From NCBI GenBank assembly GCA_016786725.1, contig JAEUVU010000002.1, forward strand, positions 1-64,000: 64,000 nucleotides of DNA, in the 5' to 3' direction. Origin of the DNA: Ferruginibacter sp. GTDB taxonomy: Bacteria > Bacteroidota > Bacteroidia > Chitinophagales > Chitinophagaceae. The notes beneath the pieces were generated by a model that was not told where the DNA came from, did not search any database, and worked only from the letters and a program-made list of their open reading frames with translations. Of the stretch, positions 1 to 7,835 are shown one piece after another. The translations under genes and the position numbers were made by a program. How positions within the stretch are numbered: the first letter of the stretch is position 1; each line of letters starts with the position of its first letter.

Positions 1-1
1 T

Positions 2-145
2 GTGTTCACTCAATACTACACCATCGGAAGGCCTTATGACAGGATGGATGTGGATATGAGAGCATTTGGAAAAGGCCTGTACTGGGTTGAGATCGGTGAC
101 CGAAATGGTAACCGCCTCACCATTTGCAGAGTAGTGATTCAGTAA
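2..145 (+). CDS. C-terminal end of a secreted protein with a type IX-like sorting tail (partial)
   Basis: Only the last 47 codons are inside the window, read in frame from base 2 to the TAA at 143-145. The peptide contains GKGLYWVEIGDRNGNR followed by a short basic stretch and ends RVVIQ. A glycine-(L/I)-Y-x-V-E strand followed by a final basic beta strand is the usual shape of the Bacteroidota type A C-terminal sorting domain, which sends proteins through the type IX secretion system to the cell surface. The main body of the protein lies upstream and cannot be named. A strong terminator follows 27 bases after the stop. Confidence 0.6.
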   Translation: MFTQYYTIGRPYDRMDVDMRAFGKGLYWVEIGDRNGNRLTICRVVIQ

Positions 146-172
146 GTTATCAGTATTCTGATATAAAAAAGC

Positions 173-200
173 GAAAGCCCCCGGATTTCCGGGGGCTTTC
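173..200 (+). terminator. Rho-independent terminator
   Basis: A perfect 12-bp stem (GAAAGCCCCCGG at 173-184 with its complement at 189-200) closes an ATTT loop and is followed by a short T-rich stretch. It ends the sorting-tail gene that enters from the left. Confidence 0.85.
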
Positions 201-289
201 TTATTGTTTGTATTACTGCCTGTTTGAAAAACTAAATGAATAAGCAATAACAGATTGCTGCAGGGTCTTATCCTTTATGCAAAAAAAAA

Positions 290-742
290 TTAGAAATTTA
301 TATAGCAGTTTAACCAGCCTCTATCAATAACTACCTCAGGATATTTTTTATAAAAATTGATTGCAGGTTCATTCCAGTCAAGTACCTGCCAAACCATACC
401 GCTGTATTTTTTTTCTTTGCAAATTTCAATTAGATTATCAAAAAGCAGTTTGCCTATTCCCTTTCCACGCATTTTTTCTGATACCAGAAAATCCTCAAGG
501 TACAGTCGCTGACCTTTCCAGGTGCTGTATCGAATGTAACAAAGTGTAAAGCCTTCAACATTGCCTTCATATTCGGCTACAAAAGCAAACCATACAGGGT
601 TTGCTCCAAAGCCACTCTCAACAAAATGGTCAAAAGTTACAGTTACAGCATCCGGTTCTTTTTCATATACAGCTAATTCCTGTATGAGTTCCATCATTCT
701 TTTGCAATCTTCTTTTACAGCTCTTCTTACTTGAATTTCCAT
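290..742 (-). CDS. GNAT family N-acetyltransferase
   Basis: A 150-residue protein of the Gcn5-related acetyltransferase fold, which moves an acetyl group from acetyl-CoA to an amine. The acetyl-CoA pyrophosphate loop R-G-K-G-I-G is at residues 92-97, after the beta4 strand LEDFLVSE. The later WNEPAINFYKK (about 123-133) is the beta5/alpha4 pattern seen in the diamine (spermidine/spermine) acetyltransferase-like subgroup. The length is normal for a single GNAT domain. The substrate cannot be told from the sequence; a small polyamine-like amine or thialysine is a guess from the subgroup. The downstream neighbour on the same strand (770-1996) is only 27 bases upstream, so the two may be cotranscribed. 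Confidence 0.85.
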   Translation of the reverse strand: MEIQVRRAVKEDCKRMMELIQELAVYEKEPDAVTVTFDHFVESGFGANPVWFAFVAEYEGNVEGFTLCYIRYSTWKGQRLYLEDFLVSEKMRGKGIGKLLFDNLIEICKEKKYSGMVWQVLDWNEPAINFYKKYPEVVIDRGWLNCYINF

Positions 743-769
743 TTTTATTCTTAATTTATCATTTTTTAA

Positions 770-1996
770 TTAGCTCAGCGCCTGTTCCAAATCTATAATG
801 ATATCCTGAACATTTTCAATGCCAACACTCATGCGTATTAACCCATCAGTAATTCCATATTGCTCTCTTTTCTCTTTGGGAACGCTGTAGTGCGTCATGC
901 TTGCAGGATGGGAAAGCAGCGTGTCGCAGGTTCCCAGAGAAACTGCCCGGATACACATCTGCAGTTTGTCTATAAACTTTTTAGCAGCTTTAAGGCCGTC
1001 TTTCATTTCAAAACTAAGCATGGCGCCGGCGTGGCGCATTTGTTTGGATGCGGTATTAAAATCAGGATGTGAGGGCAGGCCTAAATAATTTACTTTGCTC
1101 ACTGCCGGATGTTGTTCTAAAAATCCTGCAACTTCCATCGCATTGTGGCAATGCCGTTCCATGCGTACTTCCAGCGTCTTCATCCCCTGCGTCAATAAAA
1201 ATGCATCAAATGGATTGCTGTTGCCGCCCAGCAGCCGGTGAACTTTGGTAATATGGTTGCTCATTTGCTCAACCTCTTTACCAATTAAAATACCGCCAAT
1301 GGCTGTGCCATGACCGTTTAAAAATTTGGTGGTACTGTGCATCACATAATCTACCCCAAAAAGAAATGGCTGCTGCAGATAAGGCGTGGCAAAAGTATTA
1401 TCAATGGCAACAATTAAATTTTTTGTCTTGGCAAGCTTAGTCAGTTCATCAATGTCCACACACTGTAGGGTAGGATTGGCAGGTGTTTCCAGGTAAAGCA
1501 TTTTTATTTTATCATCGGCATTGATGATATCTGCAACTGCATCCGTGTTTCTTAAATCAACGATGATTGCTTCAATACCAAGCGGCGGTAAAACCTTTTC
1601 AAGCAGTTCCTGTGTGCCTCCATACAAAGAGTAATGGGTTAAAATTTTGTCGCCTGCTTTTAATGTGCCTATCATTAGTGTGCTGATGGCGGCCATGCCG
1701 CTTGCATGAAGGATGGCTTTTAGTTTTATTGGATTTCCATTTTCATCGGCGATGCCAAAACTTTCAAGCGCCGCAATTTTTTCTTCCGCTTCGGTAATAG
1801 TAGGATTGCCCCAGCGGCTGTAGATGTAGCCTTTTTCTTCGCCGCTAAACCTTCTCATGCCTTGTTCTGCTTCATCAAATACATAGGTACTGCTGGCATA
1901 GATGGGAGTGAGGTGGGCATAGTTTGGATCGGGTTGATGGCCGCCATGAATTGCAACTGAACTGAAACCGCTACAGGAGATTTTTTTATGTGCCAT
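770..1996 (-). CDS. Cys/Met-metabolism PLP-dependent enzyme (methionine gamma-lyase / cystathionine gamma-synthase family)
   Basis: A 408-residue fold-type I PLP enzyme. The PLP lysine is K224 in HSTTKFLNGHG; YSRWGNPT (59-66) supplies the phosphate-binding Tyr and Arg from the partner subunit, and the AIDNTFATPYLQ block holds the Asp that contacts the pyridine nitrogen. Length matches the gamma-family norm of about 400. Members do gamma-elimination (methionine to methanethiol, ammonia and 2-oxobutyrate) or gamma-replacement (homocysteine or cystathionine formation). Sequence alone does not choose between them; methionine gamma-lyase or O-acylhomoserine sulfhydrylase are the likeliest. No other methionine-pathway gene is adjacent, which gives no help. 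No SAM riboswitch was seen upstream. Confidence 0.85.
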   Translation of the reverse strand: MAHKKISCSGFSSVAIHGGHQPDPNYAHLTPIYASSTYVFDEAEQGMRRFSGEEKGYIYSRWGNPTITEAEEKIAALESFGIADENGNPIKLKAILHASGMAAISTLMIGTLKAGDKILTHYSLYGGTQELLEKVLPPLGIEAIIVDLRNTDAVADIINADDKIKMLYLETPANPTLQCVDIDELTKLAKTKNLIVAIDNTFATPYLQQPFLFGVDYVMHSTTKFLNGHGTAIGGILIGKEVEQMSNHITKVHRLLGGNSNPFDAFLLTQGMKTLEVRMERHCHNAMEVAGFLEQHPAVSKVNYLGLPSHPDFNTASKQMRHAGAMLSFEMKDGLKAAKKFIDKLQMCIRAVSLGTCDTLLSHPASMTHYSVPKEKREQYGITDGLIRMSVGIENVQDIIIDLEQALS

Positions 1997-2078
1997 TTGA
2001 TTTAATTGATAATGGTGTAATGGATAATTAATAATTTTACCTGCGCCTTGCAGCTTACAACCAAAAGTACTGAAAACA

Positions 2079-2567
2079 ATGAAGGAAATATTGCAACAAT
2101 ACGCCGCTTACAATATATGGGCTACCAAACTTTTAACAGACCGCATCATCAGGTTAACCGATGAGGAAATAAACAGGGAAATCATCAGCAGCTTTCCTTC
2201 TATTTACAAAACATTACAGCATATGTGGCTGGCCGAAGAAGTTTGGTGGAAGCGCCTGAAACTTACAGAAAATATTGTTCTGGAAAGCAGTGCATTTACC
2301 GGAAGTTTTAGTGAAATGACAGGCATACTGGCCAGGCAAAGCCAGCAATATAAAGAATGGATTGATAATGCCACCGAACCGCAACTGGTACACGTTTTTG
2401 CCTTTGTACGCAATAAAGAACAGGTTAAGATGCCGGTTTACCAGGTGCTGCACCATGTATTTAATCATTCAACATACCATCGTGGGCAACTGGTTACTAT
2501 GATGAATCAACTGGGAGTTGATAAAATACCCGGCACGGATTTCATGTTTTTTTGCAGGGCTAAATAA
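2079..2567 (+). CDS. DinB family protein (putative metal-dependent hydrolase/transferase fold)
   Basis: A 162-residue DinB/YfiT-like four-helix bundle. Family members bind a divalent metal with three histidines. Candidate ligands are the His in TLQHMWLAE (about residue 48) and the pair in the C-terminal helix HHVFNHSTYHRGQ, which is the classic DinB signature. Many members are thiol-S-transferases or have unknown function. The gene starts 82 bases from the divergent PLP-enzyme gene, so the two may share a control region. It ends just before the convergent hydrolase gene. Confidence 0.85.
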   Translation: MKEILQQYAAYNIWATKLLTDRIIRLTDEEINREIISSFPSIYKTLQHMWLAEEVWWKRLKLTENIVLESSAFTGSFSEMTGILARQSQQYKEWIDNATEPQLVHVFAFVRNKEQVKMPVYQVLHHVFNHSTYHRGQLVTMMNQLGVDKIPGTDFMFFCRAK

Positions 2568-2574
2568 TGCAGGC

Positions 2575-3519
2575 TTAATTCTTCTGCACCCATTCTAAAA
2601 ATTCATCTGCATCGAGAATGCTGAAAGCATGAGGGTGCCTTCTGCCATCAGCAAAATAACCTTTGCCTAAAGCAGTAACCAGTTCGGCTTTTGTATTACC
2701 CTGTAATTTTAATTGCACGATCATTCCTGTTAAATCAAACAGGTTCATACTTTCAGAATTTGCCCTTCGGTTTTCAATACCCCAGTTAATATCGGGGTCG
2801 CAATAAAACCGCACAGGTATTTTGGTAAGGTATTTTGCATTGCCCCCTTTTTCATCTTCATGAAAGTAAGGGCTCCATTTTCGGTAAACAGCTGGAAATT
2901 TTTCGGGGCTGCCACCAAACTTACGGGTAAAATATTCCTGCATAAATTTGGCTTCGCCAACACTTACTTCCGAAAAATTTATTTTTTGATTTCTGATAAA
3001 AGTCTTCCACATCCTTTTCATGTCAAGAGGAGGATCAACCCCAAAAACCATATCGGGTTTTAGTTTTTTATTTAGCTGAAAACAGCGTTCGGCATACAAT
3101 ACAGCGCCTGTGCCCCCGATGGAGTGGCCGCCGAGAATGAATTTCTTACCGGCGATATCATGCTTTGCATAAAGCTCGGCCAGTAAAGTATCCATACGGT
3201 TCATGCACAGGTTATCCATATAAAAAGTATCCCACTTATCCAGCACCGGAATTATCACCAGGTAATTTTTTGCAACAGCTTTTTCGGGCAGTTTGGTTTC
3301 AAGTATCATTTCTTCGGGCATGGTACCAAAGCCCGGCAAAATCATCAGTAAGCCTTCTGGTTTATTTGCCGGAACAAGGGAGTAATATAAATTCTGTGTT
3401 GTATCGTTGGCTGTCCGGTAAGTATAGCTCCTTTTTTGCGCCAACCCATCTTTTATTACAAAAAATAAAAAAACCGCCGTGTAAAACATTGCGGTTACAA
3501 TTTTATTAAGTGGTTTCAT
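2575..3519 (-). CDS. Secreted alpha/beta hydrolase-like protein
   Basis: I chose the ATG at 3519, because the longer reading frame to 3531 depends on a TTG and adds only four residues ahead of a clear signal peptide (MKPLNK, hydrophobic run, cleavage after GLAQ). The mature protein holds GGHSIGGTGA, a G-x-S-x-G nucleophile elbow, and a likely oxyanion segment MILPGFGTMPEE. A catalytic acid is plausible near FYCDPDINWG and a histidine near GRRHPHAF. This suggests a periplasmic or exported esterase/lipase-like enzyme; the substrate is unknown. The lipoprotein gene upstream ends 8 bases away on the same strand, so the two probably form an operon. Confidence 0.75.
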   Translation of the reverse strand: MKPLNKIVTAMFYTAVFLFFVIKDGLAQKRSYTYRTANDTTQNLYYSLVPANKPEGLLMILPGFGTMPEEMILETKLPEKAVAKNYLVIIPVLDKWDTFYMDNLCMNRMDTLLAELYAKHDIAGKKFILGGHSIGGTGAVLYAERCFQLNKKLKPDMVFGVDPPLDMKRMWKTFIRNQKINFSEVSVGEAKFMQEYFTRKFGGSPEKFPAVYRKWSPYFHEDEKGGNAKYLTKIPVRFYCDPDINWGIENRRANSESMNLFDLTGMIVQLKLQGNTKAELVTALGKGYFADGRRHPHAFSILDADEFLEWVQKN

Positions 3520-3527
3520 AAAATTAA

Positions 3528-4265
3528 TCAATTATGATCTATCATGCTCATCTTTACACCATAACCAAGGCGGTAGCCCCCACGGCCAGGAGTAGGGGGC
3601 TGATATTCGATGTGTAAAAAATTACGGTAAACCATGCCGATGCCTTTTGCATATTTTTCAGCGCCAAAATTTATTTCGCTGTAAGAGTTTGCATCGGCAG
3701 GGTTGCCGATAACTTCATCACGCTGGCTGATATTAAGGGTGCTGTCCAGGGTAAAAGCGCCAACATCCTGGCTTACATTTACATCTTCGTAAATATAATC
3801 CCAGTCGTCTAAATACTTTACATTTGAGTTGAGAGAATAGGTATCAATAAATGAATTTCCTTTCCAGCTAAATCCATCTCTCAGCGGCGCTTTCAGTTTT
3901 AAAAAGCGCATATTGTTTTCGATGAACTCCATCGCAAATTCGGTTGGCACGGCCATAAAAGTATTGTCGGGCACCCAGGCATTTGCTGCTGTTTTACGTA
4001 TGTAGCGGGTAACACGGTATGCAGGCCTGCCCAGGTTATCTGTTAACGTACCGTCTATCTGGTGTTTAACCTGGTATTTGATAACAGTATCTTTTGTTCC
4101 AAAATTTATGAATACAGTGGAATCAAGATCGTACGTAACATACTTTCCAACTTCCAAAGGATAATAATCTTTTATCGCAGGCAGGTCAAGTACTTCTGCA
4201 TCTTTATTACAAGCGCTGAAAAATAAGGCTGAAACAACGGTAAAAAGTAGAGATACTTTTCTCAT
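3528..4265 (-). CDS. Hypothetical lipoprotein
   Basis: A 245-residue protein with a lipoprotein signal: MRKVSLLF, hydrophobic core and lipobox FSAC followed by NKD. The mature part begins LPAIKDYYPLEVGKYVTYDLDS, a pattern common in Bacteroidota lipoproteins of unknown function, and is otherwise beta-rich without recognised catalytic motifs. It is cotranscribed with the secreted hydrolase gene 8 bases downstream, so the pair may work together at the envelope. No function is claimed. Confidence 0.75.
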   Translation of the reverse strand: MRKVSLLFTVVSALFFSACNKDAEVLDLPAIKDYYPLEVGKYVTYDLDSTVFINFGTKDTVIKYQVKHQIDGTLTDNLGRPAYRVTRYIRKTAANAWVPDNTFMAVPTEFAMEFIENNMRFLKLKAPLRDGFSWKGNSFIDTYSLNSNVKYLDDWDYIYEDVNVSQDVGAFTLDSTLNISQRDEVIGNPADANSYSEINFGAEKYAKGIGMVYRNFLHIEYQPPTPGRGGYRLGYGVKMSMIDHN

Positions 4266-4297
4266 AAGATCATTATATGTTACAAATATAGATACAA

Positions 4298-5416
4298 TTA
4301 AATGGAAAAAGGCTGCTCCGCTCTCTGGATAATTCCACCGCCGATTACATCGTTGTCTTCGTAAAAAACAGCGCTCTGGCCGGGTGCTACGCCCTTAACG
4401 TCTGCATAAAAACGTACAACTACGCCCTTTTCGTATGTATAGAGGTTACTTAATGCACCTTTATCCTTATATCTTATTTTGGTTGTAGCTTCCATTCCAT
4501 CCGTAATGCCGTCATATTTTATCCAGTTGAGGCCGCTTACCTTCATTTCGGTGCGGTTAAGATCGGTTTCTTCTCCCAGAACAACAGTGTTGGTTTCAGG
4601 AACAATTTCAGTAACAAAAGCAGGTTTACCCAGCGCAATTTCAAGCCCTTTTCTTTGCCCTACGGTATAAAAAGGGTAGCCCTTATGCTGTCCCAGTATT
4701 TTACCATGCTTGTCAACAAAATTTCCGCCATTTACTCTTTCTTCCAGGCCATCAACCTTGCGCTTTAAAAAGCCACGGTAATCGTTATCGGGTACAAAAC
4801 AAATTTCGTAGCTCTCGTTTTTCTTTGCCAGTTCGGGATAGCCAAAATCATGCGCCATCTGGCGGATGTCTTTTTTGTGGTATGTGCCCAAGGGCAGAAT
4901 GGTACGGCTCAGCAGGTCCTGCTGTAATCCCCACAGGGCATAGCTTTGGTCCTTGGTGTCATCAATACCCTTGCGTATAAAATACCTGCCATTTGTATGC
5001 TGGTGCACTTGTGCGTAGTGACCTGTTGAAATAAAATCGCAACCCAGTGCATCGGCCCTTTTAATCAATGCCCGCCATTTGATATGCGTGTTGCACATTA
5101 CACAGGGGTTGGGGGTGCGGCCGGCTATATATTCATCTACAAAATTCTCAATTACAAAATCGCCAAACTCTTCCCGTATATCTAAGATAAAATGCGGAAA
5201 TCCATGCTGCACTGCTGCCTGCCGGGCATCGTTAAAACTATCCAAATTACAGCAACCGGTTTCTTTTTTACCGGTGGTACCTACGCTGGCTGCATAGTCC
5301 CAGGTTTTCATGGTAATGCCCACTACTTCATACCCTTCTTTATGAAGCATTAAAGCGGCCACGGTACTATCTATACCGCCGCTCATAGCCATTAAAACTT
5401 TTCCTTTTTTGCTCAT
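4298..5416 (-). CDS. mnmA: tRNA-specific 2-thiouridylase MnmA
   Basis: MnmA makes the 2-thiouridine at tRNA wobble position 34. The N-terminal ATP pyrophosphatase P-loop is MAMSGGIDSTVAAL (SGGIDST at residues 12-18). The two catalytic cysteines are visible, in NPCVMCNTHIKW (about residue 105) and YEICFVPDNDYRGF (about residue 203); the C-terminal part carries the YTVGQRKGL motif of the family. The reading frame stays open to 5536, but I start at the ATG at 5416. A TATCTTTG promoter box lies 16 bases upstream of it, inside the longer frame, and the extra 40 residues are low-complexity sequence encoded by a heptamer repeat. The product of 372 residues has normal family length. Confidence 0.95.
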   Translation of the reverse strand: MSKKGKVLMAMSGGIDSTVAALMLHKEGYEVVGITMKTWDYAASVGTTGKKETGCCNLDSFNDARQAAVQHGFPHFILDIREEFGDFVIENFVDEYIAGRTPNPCVMCNTHIKWRALIKRADALGCDFISTGHYAQVHQHTNGRYFIRKGIDDTKDQSYALWGLQQDLLSRTILPLGTYHKKDIRQMAHDFGYPELAKKNESYEICFVPDNDYRGFLKRKVDGLEERVNGGNFVDKHGKILGQHKGYPFYTVGQRKGLEIALGKPAFVTEIVPETNTVVLGEETDLNRTEMKVSGLNWIKYDGITDGMEATTKIRYKDKGALSNLYTYEKGVVVRFYADVKGVAPGQSAVFYEDNDVIGGGIIQRAEQPFSI

Positions 5417-5432
5417 TATTTTTTCTCCGTGG

Positions 5433-5440
5433 CAAAGATA
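5433..5440 (-). promoter_or_regulatory. Bacteroidota -7 box upstream of mnmA
   Basis: On the minus strand this reads TATCTTTG, a full match to the Bacteroidota -7 consensus TAnnTTTG, placed 16 bases before the chosen ATG. No clear -33 TTTG was found. The box sits inside the longer reading frame and so argues for the internal start. Confidence 0.5.
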
Positions 5441-5448
5441 CGGCTTAG

Positions 5449-5562
5449 TTGAGAGTTGAAAGGAGAGGGTTGACTGTTGGGATTTCTGAGATTGGGAATT
5501 TCTGCGGCTAACCACAGATCTCTTAATAACTTTCAACTTTCAACTTTCAACTTTTCACTTAT
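5449..5562. repeat. Inverted heptamer-period repeat between mnmA and thyA
   Basis: Left arm at about 5449-5481 is built from GTTGAAA-like heptamers (GTTGAGA, GTTGAAA, GTTGACT). The right arm at 5530-5555 is the complement type, CTTTCAA repeated about three times. The arms could pair with a loop of about 50 bases. The element fills the space between the two divergent genes. Confidence 0.6.
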
Positions 5563-5571
5563 TTTGCAGCT

Positions 5572-6399
5572 ATGCAGCAATATTTAAAACTTCTACAGCA
5601 TATCATAGATACCGGCACCGATAAAAGCGACCGCACCGGCACCGGCACCAGGAGCGTTTTTGGCTACCAGATGCGGTTTAATTTAGCAGATGGTTTTCCA
5701 TTGGTAACCACAAAAAAAACGCACCTTAAAAGTATCATTTACGAATTACTTTGGTTTTTGCAGGGCGATACAAACATTAATTATTTAAAAGAGCACAACG
5801 TAAAAATATGGGATGAATGGGCAGATGAAAACGGCGACCTTGGCCCGGTGTACGGAAAACAATGGAGAAGCTGGATTGGTGCCGATGGGGTAGAAGTGGA
5901 CCAGGTAAAGGAACTGATACATACTTTAAAAACAAACCCTGACAGCCGCCGCATGATCATAAGCGCCTGGAATGTGGCCGACCTGCCAAAAATGAAACTG
6001 ATGCCTTGCCATTGTTTGTTTCAGTTTTATACCTCACCCCCAACCCCTCTCCAAAAGGAGAGGGGAGTAAAAGGCAGCCTTTCATGCCAATTATACCAGC
6101 GTTCGGCGGATGTGTTTCTGGGAGTGCCTTTTAATATTGCTTCTTACGCTTTATTAACCATGATGATCGCACAGGTTTGCAACCTGCAGCCCGGAGAGTT
6201 TGTACACTCTTTTGGTGATGTACATTTATACAACAATCATTTTGAACAGGCCAACCTGCAACTTACCAGAACACCTTTTCCTTTGCCTCAGATGAAGATA
6301 AACCCCGAAGTAAAAGATATTTTTGATTTTAAGTTTGAAGATTTTGAATTAGTGAATTACGAATCGCATCCTGCTATAAAAGCGCCGGTAGCGGTGTAA
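5572..6399 (+). CDS. thyA: Thymidylate synthase with a repeat-encoded insertion
   Basis: ThyA methylates dUMP to dTMP using methylene-tetrahydrofolate. The folate/dUMP signature [12 protein letters not shown] is at the N-terminus, the catalytic cysteine is C146 in [10 protein letters not shown], and the dUMP phosphate-binding block [13 protein letters not shown] and the later [10 protein letters not shown] are intact. Family proteins are near 264 residues; this one is 275. The extra length lies at residues 154-169, between QFY and LSCQLYQRS, where an in-frame copy of a dispersed DNA repeat encodes a proline- and lysine-rich peptide. The site is the variable loop just after the active-site strand, so activity is plausible. 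The folA gene follows, giving a dTMP/folate pair. Confidence 0.95.
   Translation: MQQYLKLLQHIIDTGTDKSDRTGTGTRSVFGYQMRFNLADGFPLVTTKKTHLKSIIYELLWFLQGDTNINYLKEHNVKIWDEWADENGDLGPVYGKQWRSWIGADGVEVDQVKELIHTLKTNPDSRRMIISAWNVADLPKMKLMPCHCLFQFYTSPPTPLQKERGVKGSLSCQLYQRSADVFLGVPFNIASYALLTMMIAQVCNLQPGEFVHSFGDVHLYNNHFEQANLQLTRTPFPLPQMKINPEVKDIFDFKFEDFELVNYESHPAIKAPVAV
6032..6066 (+). repeat. CTC-CCAACCCC type dispersed repeat inside thyA
   Basis: Reads CCTCACCCCCAACCCCTCTC followed by CAAAAGGAGAGGGG, with a short internal hairpin (CCCCTCTCC / GGAGAGGGG). The same unit, in reverse orientation, occurs outside genes at 14110-14146 and 38326-38358. It accounts for the extra residues of ThyA. Confidence 0.85.
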
Positions 6400-6403
6400 G
6401 TCA

Positions 6404-6485
6404 TAAGTAAAAAGGTAAAATTCAAAAAAAATGCCTGGGCTGTTAACTTCATTATTTTTACTTTTTAATTTTGACTTTTGAATTT
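6404..6485. repeat. Imperfect inverted low-complexity repeat between thyA and folA
   Basis: A left arm (AAGTAAAAAGGTAAAATTCA) and a right arm (TTTTTACTTTTTAATTTTGA) are near complements built of AAAATTC-like units. The element occupies nearly all of the 92-base gap between the genes. A TAATTTTG box within it (6466-6473) fits the -7 consensus and lies 19 bases before the folA ATG, so the repeat could also supply a promoter. Confidence 0.45.
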
Positions 6486-6491
6486 CCTTCT

Positions 6492-6989
6492 ATGACCATC
6501 ACCTTATTAGTTGCTGCCGCAGAAAACAACGCCATTGGTAAAAATAACCAGTTGCTCTGGAGTTTACCCAACGATATGAAGTTTTTTAAGAACACCACCT
6601 GGGGTATGGCGGTTATAATGGGGCGTAAAACATACGAGTCGGTTGATAAACCCCTGCCAGGCCGTTTTAGTATTGTGATAACCAGGCAGGCTGATTGGAA
6701 AAAGGAAGGAGTAATTGTTGCCAGTGATCTGCAGGATGCTTTAAAAAAAGCCGCAGCAACCAATTGCAACGAAGTGTTTGTAATTGGCGGCGGCGAAATT
6801 TATAAATGGGCGATAGACATTGCAGATAAGATTCTCGTAACCCGTGTGCATGCAAGTTTTGATGCAGATACTTTTTTTCCGGAGGTAGATGAAACCAAAT
6901 GGCGGCTTACACATAACCAGGATTTTGGAGTAGATGAGAAACATGAGTATGCATATTCATTTCAAACATGGGTTAGAATTCAAAAGTAA
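6492..6989 (+). CDS. folA: Dihydrofolate reductase
   Basis: DHFR reduces dihydrofolate to tetrahydrofolate with NADPH, refilling the cofactor used by ThyA just upstream. The protein starts MTITLLVAAAENNAIGKNNQ, the first strand and Met20-type loop, followed by WSLPNDMKFFK (the substrate Asp) and the NADPH block MGRKTYESV. VIGGGEIYKWAI is the second nucleotide-binding motif. I start at the ATG at 6492, since the frame upstream is repeat sequence beginning with TTG. The product is 165 residues, normal for the family. The methyltransferase gene follows after 17 bases. Confidence 0.95.
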   Translation: MTITLLVAAAENNAIGKNNQLLWSLPNDMKFFKNTTWGMAVIMGRKTYESVDKPLPGRFSIVITRQADWKKEGVIVASDLQDALKKAAATNCNEVFVIGGGEIYKWAIDIADKILVTRVHASFDADTFFPEVDETKWRLTHNQDFGVDEKHEYAYSFQTWVRIQK

Positions 6990-7002
6990 AAATTCAAAAA
7001 TC
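6976..7002 (+). repeat. Short heptamer-type tract at the folA end
   Basis: AATTCAAAAGTAAAAATTCA and a few more bases repeat an AAAATTC-like unit. The tract overlaps the last codons of folA and fills the gap before the next gene. A single arm only was seen. Confidence 0.4.
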
Positions 7003-7006
7003 ATAA

Positions 7007-7804
7007 TTGTACACCCGTTTTCAATTAGCAAAAAAATACCTCCGCTATTACCTCACCGCCTCCAACGGAAAAGGCCACGGCATTCATTCTCCTTTTATTT
7101 TTGATTTTGTGCAGCATGTGTTGATTGATAAATGTGACTATCCTGTTTATCAGTCAATAGAAAAAATACGAAAACAGCTATTAAATAATTCAACTGTTAT
7201 TGAAGTAGAAGATTTTGGTGCAGGCTCTTCAGTCATCAAAACAAATCAAAGAGCCGTATCAGCAATCGCTGCCTCATCGCTCAAGCCCAAAAAATATGCA
7301 CAGCTTTTGTACAGGATGGTTCAATATTATAAACCACAAACGATTGTAGAACTGGGTACATCTTTTGGAATTACAACTTCATACCTGGCTTCTGCAAACG
7401 ATACCTCAAAAGTTTTTACCTGCGAAGGTTCTGCCGCAATCGCAGCTATTGCCAGGCGAAACTTTCAAACGCTCCAATTAAAGAACATACAATTAACAGA
7501 AGGAGATTTTGCTAAAACATTATCTCCGCTTTTATCCAGCCTTGATAAAATTGACTTTGCATTTATAGACGGCAACCACCGCAAAGAACCAACTATAGAA
7601 TATTTCAATCAATTACTCAATCATGTAACTCCCCAAACCATATTGGTATTTGATGATATACACTGGAGCGCCGGAATGGAAGAAGCCTGGGCAGCAATAA
7701 AAGGGCACCCGGCAGTAACCCTCACCATTGACCTGTTCTTTATCAGTATCGTGTTTTTTAACCCTGATTTTAATCATAAACAGCACTTTACCATACGGGT
7801 TTAA
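7007..7804 (+). CDS. Class I SAM-dependent methyltransferase (O-methyltransferase-like)
   Basis: A 265-residue protein with a Rossmann SAM-binding core. IVELGTSFGITTSYLA (about residues 112-127) is motif I, and FAFIDGNHRKEPTIEYF is the acidic loop and strand typical of methyltransferase 24/caffeoyl-CoA O-methyltransferase-like proteins. VFDDIHWSAGMEEAW supplies the DD motif of this group. The frame opens with a TTG at 7007; a TAA lies directly upstream in frame and there is no early ATG, so TTG is the best start. The substrate is unknown. It follows folA by 17 bases and may share its transcript. Confidence 0.75.
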   Translation: MYTRFQLAKKYLRYYLTASNGKGHGIHSPFIFDFVQHVLIDKCDYPVYQSIEKIRKQLLNNSTVIEVEDFGAGSSVIKTNQRAVSAIAASSLKPKKYAQLLYRMVQYYKPQTIVELGTSFGITTSYLASANDTSKVFTCEGSAAIAAIARRNFQTLQLKNIQLTEGDFAKTLSPLLSSLDKIDFAFIDGNHRKEPTIEYFNQLLNHVTPQTILVFDDIHWSAGMEEAWAAIKGHPAVTLTIDLFFISIVFFNPDFNHKQHFTIRV

Positions 7805-7811
7805 TTTTTCT

Positions 7812-7819
7812 TACATTTG
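7812..7819 (+). promoter_or_regulatory. Bacteroidota -7 box upstream of pntAA
   Basis: TACATTTG fits TAnnTTTG and ends 16 bases before the pntAA ATG. It lies just past the stop of the preceding methyltransferase gene. A convincing -33 element is not visible. Confidence 0.5.
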
Positions 7820-7835
7820 CTTCAATTAATTGCTT

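Noticed and set aside
5417..5536. N-terminal extension of MnmA
   Set aside because: The extra 40 residues are encoded by heptamer repeat, and a -7 promoter box lies inside this stretch.
6032..6066. thyA as a pseudogene
   Set aside because: The insertion keeps the frame and all catalytic motifs are intact.
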